DNA from: Chloroflexota bacterium
Lineage (GTDB): Bacteria; Chloroflexota; Anaerolineae; B4-G1
NCBI GenBank assembly: GCA_024232355.1
Contig: JAAEPW010001416.1
Location: forward strand, 1-27,902
Reading direction: 5' to 3'
DNA: 27,902 nt
Position numbers and translations under genes: made by a program. Positions 11,801 through 16,298 of the stretch are shown piece after piece. Positions within the stretch are counted from its first letter, which is position 1; each line of letters begins with the position of its first letter. The notes under the pieces are model-generated. The model saw nothing but the letters and a program-made list of their open reading frames with translations, made no database searches and was not told the origin of the DNA.

Positions 11801-13404
11801 TCAAACACGTCGGGGGTGGTGTCAGTGTCCGTGTTGGCGCAGATACCAGGGCTAAAATCAGTATCCAGCGTATCAGAGATTGGATTAACATCCACCAGTT
11901 CCGGACATTCCGTGCCATCCAGCAGAGAATCGCCATTACTATCGGGGTCGAGAGGGTTCAGGTACCACTGTTGGTTGTTAAAGGTGAACCCTTCAACTTC
12001 GGTAGCATCGCTGATATAGTCGCCATCAGAGTCAACCTCTTCGGGGTCGGTTCCCAACTCGTACTGTTCCACGCCGTTGCTCAGGCCGTCGCTGTCGCAG
12101 TCGCCGTCGCTAATGGTGAGATCGCAGGAGGTTTGGAGATTGCGCATTAGAGAATGGGAATTGGGAATTCTATTCTCTGATTCCCGATTCCCAACTGTCA
12201 ATGGGTTCACCGAGGGATTAAAATTGCGGCCGGTGGCTTGGGCTTTTTGGGTTTCGGCCGCCTGGGTCGCTTGTTGCTGCTGTTCAGCTTCAAGCTGTTT
12301 GGCTTGCATTCGCCGGCTAAAGGCGAGGACTTGGCCGCTCTGCAATAAGGGCGTAACCAGCATGGAGAAAATGACGGCGATAACCAGCGCACCGTAAAAA
12401 CGGGGCGAGCGGTAGTAGGTGATAAAGAGGAGAGCCAGGCCGGTTGAGATCAGGCCAAAAAATAATGAAAAGCGGATGGTTTCGAGTTTCTCCGGGGGCA
12501 GAGATTGGAGTCCGTTCCTGAGTGACGTTAAAGGGTCATCAACAAAACGAGCTAAAAAAAGCGATGCTTGGTTTCTCTCTTTGCCTTTTTGCTCCCAACC
12601 ATAAAAAGTAGTGCTGATTTCAGCCTCCAACCAGTCGGATTCGCCCCGTTCTGGGGGGAACTGTATGCGGATCATTTGACCAACGGGCAGGCCATCCGAG
12701 TTGAGCCATAACTCGCCGGAGGCTTTCATATCTACATATTGCTTTGACACGCCCAGATTCAGGCCAACGGGTAGTTCTCCCTCCCGTCGGAGTTGATCTT
12801 CCATTTGCCGGCGTATATGCTCTGCATACTGAGGGCCATTAATGTCAAAAGAATAGTGAGCCGAAGGCTGTCCCTCAAGAAGCAAAAATCGAGGATTGGT
12901 GATGATCTCCTCTACCTCTTGCTCACCAATCTCCGTTTCCTGCACATTTTCTGCGGCTATCAGAAAACCGAGGGGATCGCCGCCGGGGGCAAAGAGGTCA
13001 ATGGTATTATCGTCAACCAGGGTCCAGTCGTCGGTGGCCTTGACGCGGCCGTAGGCCAGGCCATCTTTAATTTCAAGTTCGATACCATCGCGGTTTGTGC
13101 CAGGCGACCAGAGCTTTAACTGCAAATCATGATCGATGTGGTCAATCATGCCGGAAGCCGAAAAGTGCTTGGTGGTGGAATGACGCCCGGCGTTGCTCAG
13201 GCGAGCGGTAGGATGAATGATCTGGATCACATTGGTGTGGTATTGGAACCGGCCAATGTCGCCGGCATCATGCCAGGCGCGTTCCAAGCGCTGTTGGTCC
13301 GTCAAAGGCAGAGACACGGTCAGTGATGGCCAAAAGTACAGCAAGATCAGACCAACAACGATCAATTTCAATAAAAAACTAGGGGTGTGGATACGATTTG
13401 ACAT
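1..13404 (-). CDS. Giant membrane-anchored surface protein (LamG / TSP3 / DUF11 / beta-helix), C-terminus beyond window
   Basis: This is a single frame of 4468 codons with no stop, still open at base 1. The start is the ATG at 13404, preceded by AAAGGAG with 6 nt spacing. Approximate residues: membrane anchor 9-32; unrecognised domain 33-305; two membrane segments 311-330 and 337-357; Gln-rich linker 369-400; calcium-type DxDxDG repeats 427-545; unrecognised region to about 1230; hydrophobic hairpin 1240-1262 and 1279-1310; second DxDxDG block 1549-1632; LamG-like domains 1800-1985, 1984-2235, 2236-2452 and 2455-2666; Ig-like repeats 2675-2922; fifth LamG 2935-3140; DUF11 3416-3502; then CSLREA-type beta-helix units from 3517 separated by Ig-like domains. 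The LamG domains show the usual WNHVVVTYD or WYHLAWVF core strand. Family knowledge suggests adhesion, glycan binding or a sheath role at the cell exterior; the actual ligand is unknown. The predicted topology puts the long C-terminal part outside. Whether it ends in a cell-wall or sorting domain cannot be seen. Confidence 0.9.
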   Translation of the reverse strand, partial: MSNRIHTPSFLLKLIVVGLILLYFWPSLTVSLPLTDQQRLERAWHDAGDIGRFQYHTNVIQIIHPTARLSNAGRHSTTKHFSASGMIDHIDHDLQLKLWSPGTNRDGIELEIKDGLAYGRVKATDDWTLVDDNTIDLFAPGGDPLGFLIAAENVQETEIGEQEVEEIITNPRFLLLEGQPSAHYSFDINGPQYAEHIRRQMEDQLRREGELPVGLNLGVSKQYVDMKASGELWLNSDGLPVGQMIRIQFPPERGESDWLEAEISTTFYGWEQKGKERNQASLFLARFVDDPLTSLRNGLQSLPPEKLETIRFSLFFGLISTGLALLFITYYRSPRFYGALVIAVIFSMLVTPLLQSGQVLAFSRRMQAKQLEAEQQQQATQAAETQKAQATGRNFNPSVNPLTVGNRESENRIPNSHSLMRNLQTSCDLTISDGDCDSDGLSNGVEQYELGTDPEEVDSDGDYISDATEVEGFTFNNQQWYLNPLDPDSNGDSLLDGTECPELVDVNPISDTLDTDFSPGICANTDTDTTPDVFDMDNDGDGVPDGVDSSPNYTGDLTTVAQEQFDLSLAGHDYANERSLVVEFELRPTDPDHIFLANNVYDWPDKDTEGQIMRVLTNTLTDADIDSDKASYGDVMVVPVLEIKIPAPDDNPHNPSGGLPVIITYTNDITSGTDLSDWLDEDTLDEYGISVIQDKDDGTLYAYLPLSQLEDDVGDTPVALTAQMYYRPQDADWGTDHEVRLVWLVEALVDSCDTSSDSYTGDYDTWCANYGNWTSDLTVIQSYYEDFYITGLSVREDYSFDLTVIAQDDALSQYYENYLWQLADGLQATFGEGLLVTDTQRFDIDEISTRFGPDSTYATGDEKLWDIPAGTFSLENGSYDDQVSGLEALIYDHIPNLLDSTYSSPNTDDVVTLLTAREEVYKTNSLADDDTTISFSGGSLAIDLSGLNEQTYASLSWDPYEYNDVSDWASADIYDYLDLLEDNLDTVISDADVTEMLSWFDETPADDLTTKAGVIGFARNSYLSLYSGYTTLVADSSYGNISDEVVTDANINLDFDGYGVVDEAVLVVVATTVELLRIMFELDQDVTLDEASEILYAFGEVELILIEAEENGDNTAVAVSLATSTATLSQSIAKKIAKLYKSKQFKSVQSFYTTRSVVTKLATGTGLLAGALAGVYAFSSSKDEALMHGALIAAITAATLDAVDTVYSYYKVKNFAFTGLAEATKAVKSMAKFQRSLKITAWVGAVVDILVAAAIFAITIISEESSWGTLAFADATADFLATAIVAVIYLVLSLTVVGSIIVALIGLFDALIAALCQWIGWDEDETLNTWVCGGITGALTELITYLIYDSTPVVDMDADDRLDIALGNASLLSGVEQDGYVKGNQFSIDAQITTTLSLNSPTNLSLGWGFAILASQLFTTDSMKESVFDYALESSASDLHNDLSQGTLTWNNLQETFEPVGTFSMGQIGINKSIDVYLNEGFKVPSVACWGLADAKACFETTYEDTYNYDLSEQFSFDVLPNNFGDFVSITASGVDDGYRWNWDEQFPTLMDADGDSLISQAHNGPDPNDSTWDSDGDGLSDYWEIDNGFDPENEDYDGDGLYDYWEEFYGTNPYLADSDGDGLTDGEEFFHSNSISAYEADDSTWSGGWTIVYDYDNSDQPMQTLVSADPDDYDTDNDTILDNREFIYGYNPNLASVLNVLSLNTESSTGVVAPGGSVAYTATIKNELDNRVANGLLQAEFPVDTVQTTEIIGSLYPQMYTTLTGAVTAPSVDQTESTSLTLRAGAVIDTSAVNQIFVLNLDEDTGATTFYDATSNRYDFTAVGNPVANSGYLTFDGSDTLQNATTDIFTQTALSFEAWIKPTATPQSGTTLFDISGQFQVELTTNSELVVKIDSVVYLTGDTALTQDEWNHVVVTYDQDSDELVSYVNGWRDISVTGAPDVSWSTNPSYQFEIASLFTGEIDYAALHNYALSAAEVAELTNGSLVFYATFDDYDCEDYVDSVSHHPLTCGYYAKNANEEYPPYSQNGIVGRSVGLHNDDDNRYADADRTWVNFDDDIPLIGDNAFSIGMWLKRPKYGNDPNGSSSFYYRLFDFDFDSAGNTSEDDVTTSSAYAYIWLSKLYIGLDGCDSRFTTGVYYSFRDRHDDYFEQENIWYHLGLTYDGEETLTLYIDGEEHQSKTCSTPPTLDTLYNIRLGATYDKQYEDYVWDVWVDDLRFYSKVLSKDEMTALAEQSARTLDLAFDEPPGQTTFADDSGNTFDGYCFGADCPDSGLAGRNNQTIRLDGSTNYVTLEPADTLGLTESDFTVMAWIKGDAFGSNAQTILGTDSTGGAGNSLQLAVKNGYPYMSLYGTGNDATGSTALADDQWYHLAWVFNLPWNYDSLSDPRGTMTFYVNGIADTTTSDLPPFLGTGATYVGQSWQSDGDHYFDGMIDDLIIVKDTLEVDEIQEIMNQAPLVNLHLDEDLDTITFTDDSPDQNNATCSVTCPTAGDKGQIREAPLFAGDDSLNLPTVSDLTADNFSLGLWVKPTKTKDSIQYLIRNGTDFGLSLATDSTELEFYADNGLVDCDGQTYYDTDLELIEDQWNHLFVTSEFVDATDGFVYNFYLNGASTISSTDGLASGALVSCGDPTPATIGENLEGNLDEITLYDAVLNSQEIKAIYDYQVAWYDVTEQHLITIDNDAPIVTVNQSAARSSQTAQLRATTQDTYLSNEATWLSISAVDPASTIAQVEVTVTNPDNSTTSGWAVRSESGSGNNGAWLYWFTPNGSGQYTLDAVATDAVGNSAYASDTFSVDGDSPSGDLDSSLTTTILDATAGGVALSGAVADSITPASGVATNTVTVALYDHNGAAVEGVRYADSDGSSWQIDYPFSTSPYGQYEVRLGLEDNMSNSYNDTIGTVSIDDYGPGADVSLTGAVISTAGTISGVAYDVPYPRQSRVLHLHLEETAGATDFSDGSGNLFIAGCTGSACPTAGQSGQSGSALSFDGSDDTLRLDSNSLFDLSEGTFMAWVKPDWTSGANGYDPAILSLSDGVDTAYRWQIADDYQSMSLFNGSTSHSVPVTLTPGQWHHLALALNDGQWTGYVDGVATGVATQTFGSTTGLPLYLASADGAGNLFTGQLDEAVIYDHALSAETIYDIANPLETGLASAQIRYRHLQDGDQTETDGTWYSLTLDSAGTNFSTWQHTVPATLDEGPYKIDLKAADDLGNATYVPNAWSGEIDLSSPVLTLTYDLITDDFARAKCQAHDFSITDTNWLCPATGLTYGDEDAAWFTGFFSPTTQSTYLSSDVQTVSALSDTMTACDVYDHCTTTTITNPTTLAEVSAILTPTTGAGFYGYDPIEISGIVRSPDEVRALEVTANGQTVYTTTWAAGSTEEIWNTSWTPPTTYGDYVLEANLTTGLAQTVEDESEVIISVLYPDLAIAKAITPTTLLGTGDLLTYTITVTNSGNGDAEDVLVTDTLPADVSGSNLSQSTDIPAGQSVSHILTGSVGSSLNTTITNTAFFSHTSGSGQAEVAFGRCDYIIVTNGDDSGSGSLRQAIADACEGALITFANSYSIYLDSTLDVAKSLTVDGTGYTITVSGDSNNDGGKDVRVFTIESDNEVTFKHLNIVDGKTQAQYGAGIYNAGTLTIQDCTIADNEVRYKYSSGRAQGGGIYNVGTLTITGSVLSGNQAISAWYRYGGAIYHGGSDTTLLVSNSVISGNQAKLGGGIFVSNSSNALTIINSTLSGNHAYNEGGGIYNQGTVAITNSTVANNSAGNDGGGVYNKSVLAINNSTFSGNSADDTETGGIYNSSDASMDLYNSIVANSGPNNYDCFAYVSSTVVNMHSLIEENRACGTPQISNDPFLSDLGDYGGETANGTPRLTFALLPGSPAFDAGDDTSCETIDQRGEARFGTCDIGAFESQGFGLSYGSGGDQSAVIKTAFTQPLTLTVTANLLAEPISGGVLNYVGPDNGAGISATVVATLGSDGVASAAVTPNGVVGGYVVTATATGIQDSIIYTLTNLCSTDPYTVTNNNDDGDGSLRRSINNVCSGGSITFDGDYMINLDSPLEIEQDINIDGGGHAITIDGDNSVRLFEIAENIDVQLSDLNLVDGSGILNQGDLTLTGSNLSGHIAAALQNQGRTRITNTTFSNNSGHISTTLSLTLTNVTLSESSGDGLVNDGTAVLNNVTLAGSGSNGMVNTGTLAISNSIIAGSAGTDCLNSGTLAANTNNLIQDGTCSPALSGDPVLSDLGDYGGDTSTLALLPGSPALDAGDDASCETTDQRGATRFGTCDIGAFESQGFNLSYVSGSGQRTNVNTGYPASLQVLVTATVSAEPVGAGGIISYTGPISGVGSSTTEQTAATNASGLAGLSVTANGTYGTYVISATTLGASQVVTFGLETYNCDTPQVSNATDSDPGSLRQALLDACDGGVIGFSGDFTITLLSSLSTDRQLTIDGSGHNIILSGDANGNGVNDEIGDVRPLVI
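3985..8010 (-). repeat. Array of five LamG-like (concanavalin-type jelly-roll) domains
   Basis: Five domains of about 190-250 residues lie at roughly 8010-7450, 7455-6710, 6700-6050, 6040-5405 and 4602-3985. Each starts with a LxLDE-type strand and a D-sG segment, has an FDGSD or LDGS strand, an F-aWIKP or MAWVKP strand, a W-H(L/V)-(V/L)-(V/T) core strand followed by a YVNG or YVDG turn, and ends with a LDE/IDD strand and a short helix such as LSAAEV. Ig-like repeats separate the fourth and fifth copies. The copies are far apart in sequence, so this is an old duplication. Carbohydrate or protein ligand binding is a family property and is not shown here. Confidence 0.8.
12151..12192. repeat. 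Short inverted repeat of GGGAATY heptamers inside the coding linker
   Basis: The left part carries AGAGAAT then GGGAATT twice; the right part carries ATTCTCT then GATTCCC and GATTCCC. The two GGGAATY pairs are complementary over 12 of 14 positions, and AGAGAAT also pairs with ATTCTCT, so alternative hairpins can form. The element is in frame and codes for part of the hydrophilic linker between the third membrane segment and the first calcium-binding repeats of the giant protein, where an insertion would do little harm. Confidence 0.5.
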
Positions 13405-13410
13405 GATCTA

Positions 13411-13417
13411 CTCCTTT
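13411..13417 (-). promoter_or_regulatory. Ribosome binding site of the giant surface protein
   Basis: Read on the minus strand this is AAAGGAG, 6 nt before the ATG at 13404. It fixes the start, and the residues that follow form a signal-anchor: a short Arg/His-containing head and then about 23 hydrophobic residues. Confidence 0.75.
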
Positions 13418-13486
13418 AACTCGTTTCTTTCATCTTGCAGCTTTTGGCATGGTCAAAATCAGGCATTCGTCACTCTGCCCTCTAGC

Positions 13487-13552
13487 ATTATAGCACCTTG
13501 ACCTTCCAATCGCCTTACAAAACGGGTCATTGACCTTCCAAAAACCTTCCAA
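13487..13552 (-). promoter_or_regulatory. Promoter region with phased TTGGAAGGTCAA repeats upstream of the giant gene
   Basis: A perfect TATAAT on the minus strand occupies 13492-13487, about 80 nt before the start codon. The expected -35 position (around 13515-13510) reads AGGCGA, a poor match. TTGGAAGGTCAA occurs exactly at 13541-13530 and again at 13509-13498, and a shortened copy TTGGAAGGT at 13552-13544. The copies are offset by 11 and 32 nt, close to one and three turns of the helix. A weak -35 with in-phase direct repeats is the usual layout of an activator-dependent promoter. Alternatively this is a decayed simple-sequence repeat. Confidence 0.5.
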
Positions 13553-13882
13553 CTAGCTCATTCGTTCAATTAAACGAATGATATCTTTCAAATCTGTAAT
13601 TGGATAGCGGTGCCCCGTCAAAAGCGTGACTTGGCTCGAATTGGGATGAATTTCCACGATGTGCAGGCCCCGGCTTAAAAGAGTCAGTGTCGAATCACTA
13701 TGACCACAATTCTTTTCGATCACGATCAAATCCGGACGTTTGGCCATCACATGTTCGACAAAGTTTGGCGAGCAGGAAGCAACCCGATCCACCTCGGTCT
13801 CTGAAAGTGCGGCCAAGCCGGCTTCGATGCACATCATAAAAATAGATTCTCCGCAAATGATGATCCGATATGACGGTAGCAT
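13553..13882 (-). CDS. Receiver-like (pseudo-receiver) protein, 109 residues
   Basis: The protein has an alternating beta/alpha pattern like a CheY-type receiver: strand 6-10 (RIIIC), helix 15-27, strand 31-36, helix 40-48, strand 51-56 (DLIVIE), a middle strand 73-78, and a final helix 97-107. At the end of the third strand, where receivers carry the phosphorylated Asp, it has Glu56, and the acidic pair after strand one is missing (GES). It therefore probably does not accept phosphate in the usual way; Glu could mimic the phosphorylated state. The ATG at 13882 follows TTGAGGA with good spacing. A TTG seven codons further upstream (13903) is the alternative. It lies between the single-chain two-component gene and the giant surface protein gene on the same strand. 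Its function is unknown; a partner or decoy in that signalling pathway is inference. Confidence 0.7.
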   Translation of the reverse strand: MLPSYRIIICGESIFMMCIEAGLAALSETEVDRVASCSPNFVEHVMAKRPDLIVIEKNCGHSDSTLTLLSRGLHIVEIHPNSSQVTLLTGHRYPITDLKDIIRLIERMS

Positions 13883-13926
13883 AGAAATATCCTCAAGATT
13901 CAACTCATCCGAGTCTTTACTATACC

Positions 13927-13965
13927 AAAAAAAAGGTCGTTTGTAACCTACCCGAAGGATAGGTT
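13927..13965 (-). terminator. Possible terminator after the single-chain two-component gene
   Basis: On the minus strand AACCTATCC (13965-13957), a GAA-complement loop and GGGTAGGTT (13953-13945) form a 9-bp stem with one wobble pair. Eight T residues follow (13934-13927), but 10 nt beyond the stem, which is further than in a standard intrinsic terminator. It may instead be part of the leader of the next gene. Confidence 0.35.
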
Positions 13966-13989
13966 TAGGATAGGTTTCGGATAGGGAAA
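13957..13989. repeat. Three 11-nt direct repeats (GGATAGGttta type)
   Basis: GGATAGG starts at 13957, 13968 and 13979, so the period is exactly 11 nt. The repeats are GGATAGGTTTA, GGATAGGTTTC and GGATAGGGAAA, and a degenerate GGTAAAGGATGG follows. The block sits in the 154-nt gap between the single-chain two-component gene and the pseudo-receiver gene and overlaps one arm of the hairpin described there. It could be a binding site array or a small satellite. Confidence 0.5.
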
Positions 13990-14036
13990 GGTAAAGGATG
14001 GGGGGTTCTGCGTCAAGATTTACCGGTCAATTGAGG

Positions 14037-16250
14037 TTAGCCATGATTCTGGGCATACTGGGCCAGTTCGTAGCGGCTTTTGAGTTGCAAGCGCTCCAAG
14101 ATTTGACGGACGTGGTATTTTATCGTGTTTTCGCTGACGCTGAGTTCCTGGGCGATTTCCTTGTTGCTCAGACCCCGAGCCACCAAATCCAGAATTTGGT
14201 GTTGACGCACGGTGAGCACGGAGGCTTTTTCTTCCAAGGGGATATCTTGATCCGCCATAGGGGAGTGGATGTCACGGTCTGCAAACTCGGTCAGCATGCG
14301 GGTCGCGAGGTCTGGAGACAAGACGGTCTCGCCCCGCATCGCCTTGTTGAGCAGAGAGAAGAACTGATCTCCGTTGAGGATCTTGAGCAAATAGCCCGAC
14401 GCCCCACTTTCGAGGGCCTTGAACAGCGTGTCGCCTTGGGCTGCCATAGTGAGCATCACAATCGTGATCTCAGGCAACTCGGCCTTGATGCGCCGCGTTG
14501 CCTCTATGCCATCACAATGGGGCATCTGCACGTCCATCAGAATGAGATCGGGGCGCAGTGTGTGCGCTTTTTCAATCGCCTCCAGGCCATCGTTGGCCTC
14601 GCCGACGACTTGCAACCCCCGCATGGTCAGCATACTGCGCAATCCCTCCAGATAGAAGGGATGGTCGTCGACCAGCATCACCCGCACCGTTTTGTCCGGC
14701 ATCTCGCTGGAGAGGGGCACCAGGACGCGCGGCACACGCACAATGATACGCGTGCCCTCGCCTGGCGCAGAGCGCACCTCCAGGCTCCCACCGACCATCT
14801 CAGCCCGCTCGCGCATGATGGAGAGGCCAAAGTATTTCGGTGCAACCTGCGGTTGCCTACGTATTTCGAGTTGTGGCATCTCAAAGCCGCGACCATCGTC
14901 TTCGACGATCACTTGTACCTCGTCTACGTGCAGGGTAAAGAGCAATCGTGCTGTGGAGACGCTGGCGTGTTTGCGAATGTTGGTGAGGGCTTCTTGGATG
15001 ATGCGCAGCAGTTGTGTTTCAACTTTGGATGAAAAGGGGCTGTTTTGCAGGTCTTGTGGGCGACTCACCTGGGTTTCCAGGCCGTGGCGTTCGTGGATCG
15101 CGTGCAGATATTGATCCAGGACAGCGAAAAAGTCCAGCGGGAGTTCTGTTGCAACGTCGGCTTCCGATGGAGATGTCTGGCGGTCGGTGGGAGATAACGT
15201 TGGTGTGCGAATCCCGAGCATATGTTGGAGCACGTTGTCGTTGGCATCTTGGACCACTTGGGTCAATTGAGTGAGTATGATCTTGGCCTGGGCTGTCTGT
15301 GTCTGTTCCAGAACTGCCAGCGCAGTCTGGATCTGGACGCCGATATAACTCATCGCCTGGCCCAGGTCGTCGTGCAATTCACGCCCGATGCGCTCCCGTT
15401 CATCCAGTGCCACCATCAATCGCTGCTGGGCCAACAACTGGATCTCAGTCTGCTTGTAGGCCGTGATATCGGCTGCCATCGAAAGCCGTACCAGTCGCCC
15501 ATCCATCCACTCGATGACGCTGTCTGCAACCGTGTACCAGCGCCCGTTGCGCGTGTTCTGGAATTGCCAGCGATGAATGCCATCCGGTGGCCTTTGTTCA
15601 TCTAGCAGAGCATGGTTACTACAAAAACTGCACGGCTCTGTCTGATCATCTTGCAATGCTTGCCAACAGATACAGCCTTCAACTTTGCCAAATACCTGTT
15701 CGAGTTGCACATTGGCAAACAATATCTCGTACGTCTCCAGGTCCGCCACATAGATCAAGGCATCTATATTGTTCAATACCGTCCACAGCATCGCACGCGC
15801 GGATTCCACGTACGTTTTTTCTTCAGTCAACTGGCGTTGAAGCGTGTGTAGCTCCAAATGCGTTCGAACACGTGCCAACACTTCCTCAATCTGGAAGGGC
15901 TTGGTGATATAGTCCACCCCGCCAAGCGTAAAGGCCCTGACCTTATCCTCAACCTGACCCAGCGCACTGATAAAGATGATGGGAATGTCACACGTGCGCG
16001 GGTTGGCCTTTAACTGCTTGCATACCTCAAAGCCGCTCAAATCAGGCATCCTGATGTCAAGCAGGATCAAGTCCGGTGGAACGGCCTGCGCGCCCGTCAA
16101 GGCCAACCTGCCGCTGGGCGCCGAGCGTACTTTGTAGCCTTGCTCGATCAACATGTTCAAAAGCAGTCGCAAATTGGCAGGTTCATCGTCCACAATGAGA
16201 ATATCGCCAGCAAGCGGTGTTTCTATTCCCGCATTCGATAGATCATTCAT
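14037..16250 (-). CDS. Single-chain two-component system: REC-PAS-HisKA_3-HATPase_c-REC-LuxR HTH
   Basis: Numbered from the ATG at 16250 (737 residues): receiver 15-130 with acidic pair D21-D22 and phospho-Asp D65; PAS 150-270 holding Cys193, Cys195, Cys207 and Cys210; HisKA_3 dimerisation domain with phospho-His H293 in ERIGRELHDD; HATPase_c about 410-507 with N424 in QEALTNIRKHA and the DDGRGF nucleotide loop; second receiver about 520-640 with D527-D528, D573 and K623; and a NarL/LuxR-type helix-turn-helix 675-735 (LTVRQHQILDL, NKEIAQELSVS). There is no membrane segment, so it senses in the cytoplasm. Normally the NarX-like kinase and NarL-like regulator are separate; here they are one chain, joined at residue 516/517 where a Met begins the second receiver. 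GAGGATC lies 11 nt before this ATG. An upstream ATG at 16274 lacks a Shine-Dalgarno but cannot be excluded. Confidence 0.9.
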   Translation of the reverse strand: MNDLSNAGIETPLAGDILIVDDEPANLRLLLNMLIEQGYKVRSAPSGRLALTGAQAVPPDLILLDIRMPDLSGFEVCKQLKANPRTCDIPIIFISALGQVEDKVRAFTLGGVDYITKPFQIEEVLARVRTHLELHTLQRQLTEEKTYVESARAMLWTVLNNIDALIYVADLETYEILFANVQLEQVFGKVEGCICWQALQDDQTEPCSFCSNHALLDEQRPPDGIHRWQFQNTRNGRWYTVADSVIEWMDGRLVRLSMAADITAYKQTEIQLLAQQRLMVALDERERIGRELHDDLGQAMSYIGVQIQTALAVLEQTQTAQAKIILTQLTQVVQDANDNVLQHMLGIRTPTLSPTDRQTSPSEADVATELPLDFFAVLDQYLHAIHERHGLETQVSRPQDLQNSPFSSKVETQLLRIIQEALTNIRKHASVSTARLLFTLHVDEVQVIVEDDGRGFEMPQLEIRRQPQVAPKYFGLSIMRERAEMVGGSLEVRSAPGEGTRIIVRVPRVLVPLSSEMPDKTVRVMLVDDHPFYLEGLRSMLTMRGLQVVGEANDGLEAIEKAHTLRPDLILMDVQMPHCDGIEATRRIKAELPEITIVMLTMAAQGDTLFKALESGASGYLLKILNGDQFFSLLNKAMRGETVLSPDLATRMLTEFADRDIHSPMADQDIPLEEKASVLTVRQHQILDLVARGLSNKEIAQELSVSENTIKYHVRQILERLQLKSRYELAQYAQNHG

Positions 16251-16298
16251 CTTTGACAGATCCTCAAGATACATCAATTTTGAGCAGGTGAGAAATCT

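Noticed and set aside
14690..14710. Two separate genes (kinase and NarL-type regulator) wrongly joined
   Set aside because: The frame is continuous through the junction with no stop. A Met at the start of the second receiver lacks a good ribosome binding site of its own, so a fusion is the simpler reading.
13998..15032. Plus-strand frame of 344 codons
   Set aside because: It lies entirely opposite the single-chain two-component gene, whose domains and catalytic residues are unambiguous. It is an antisense shadow.
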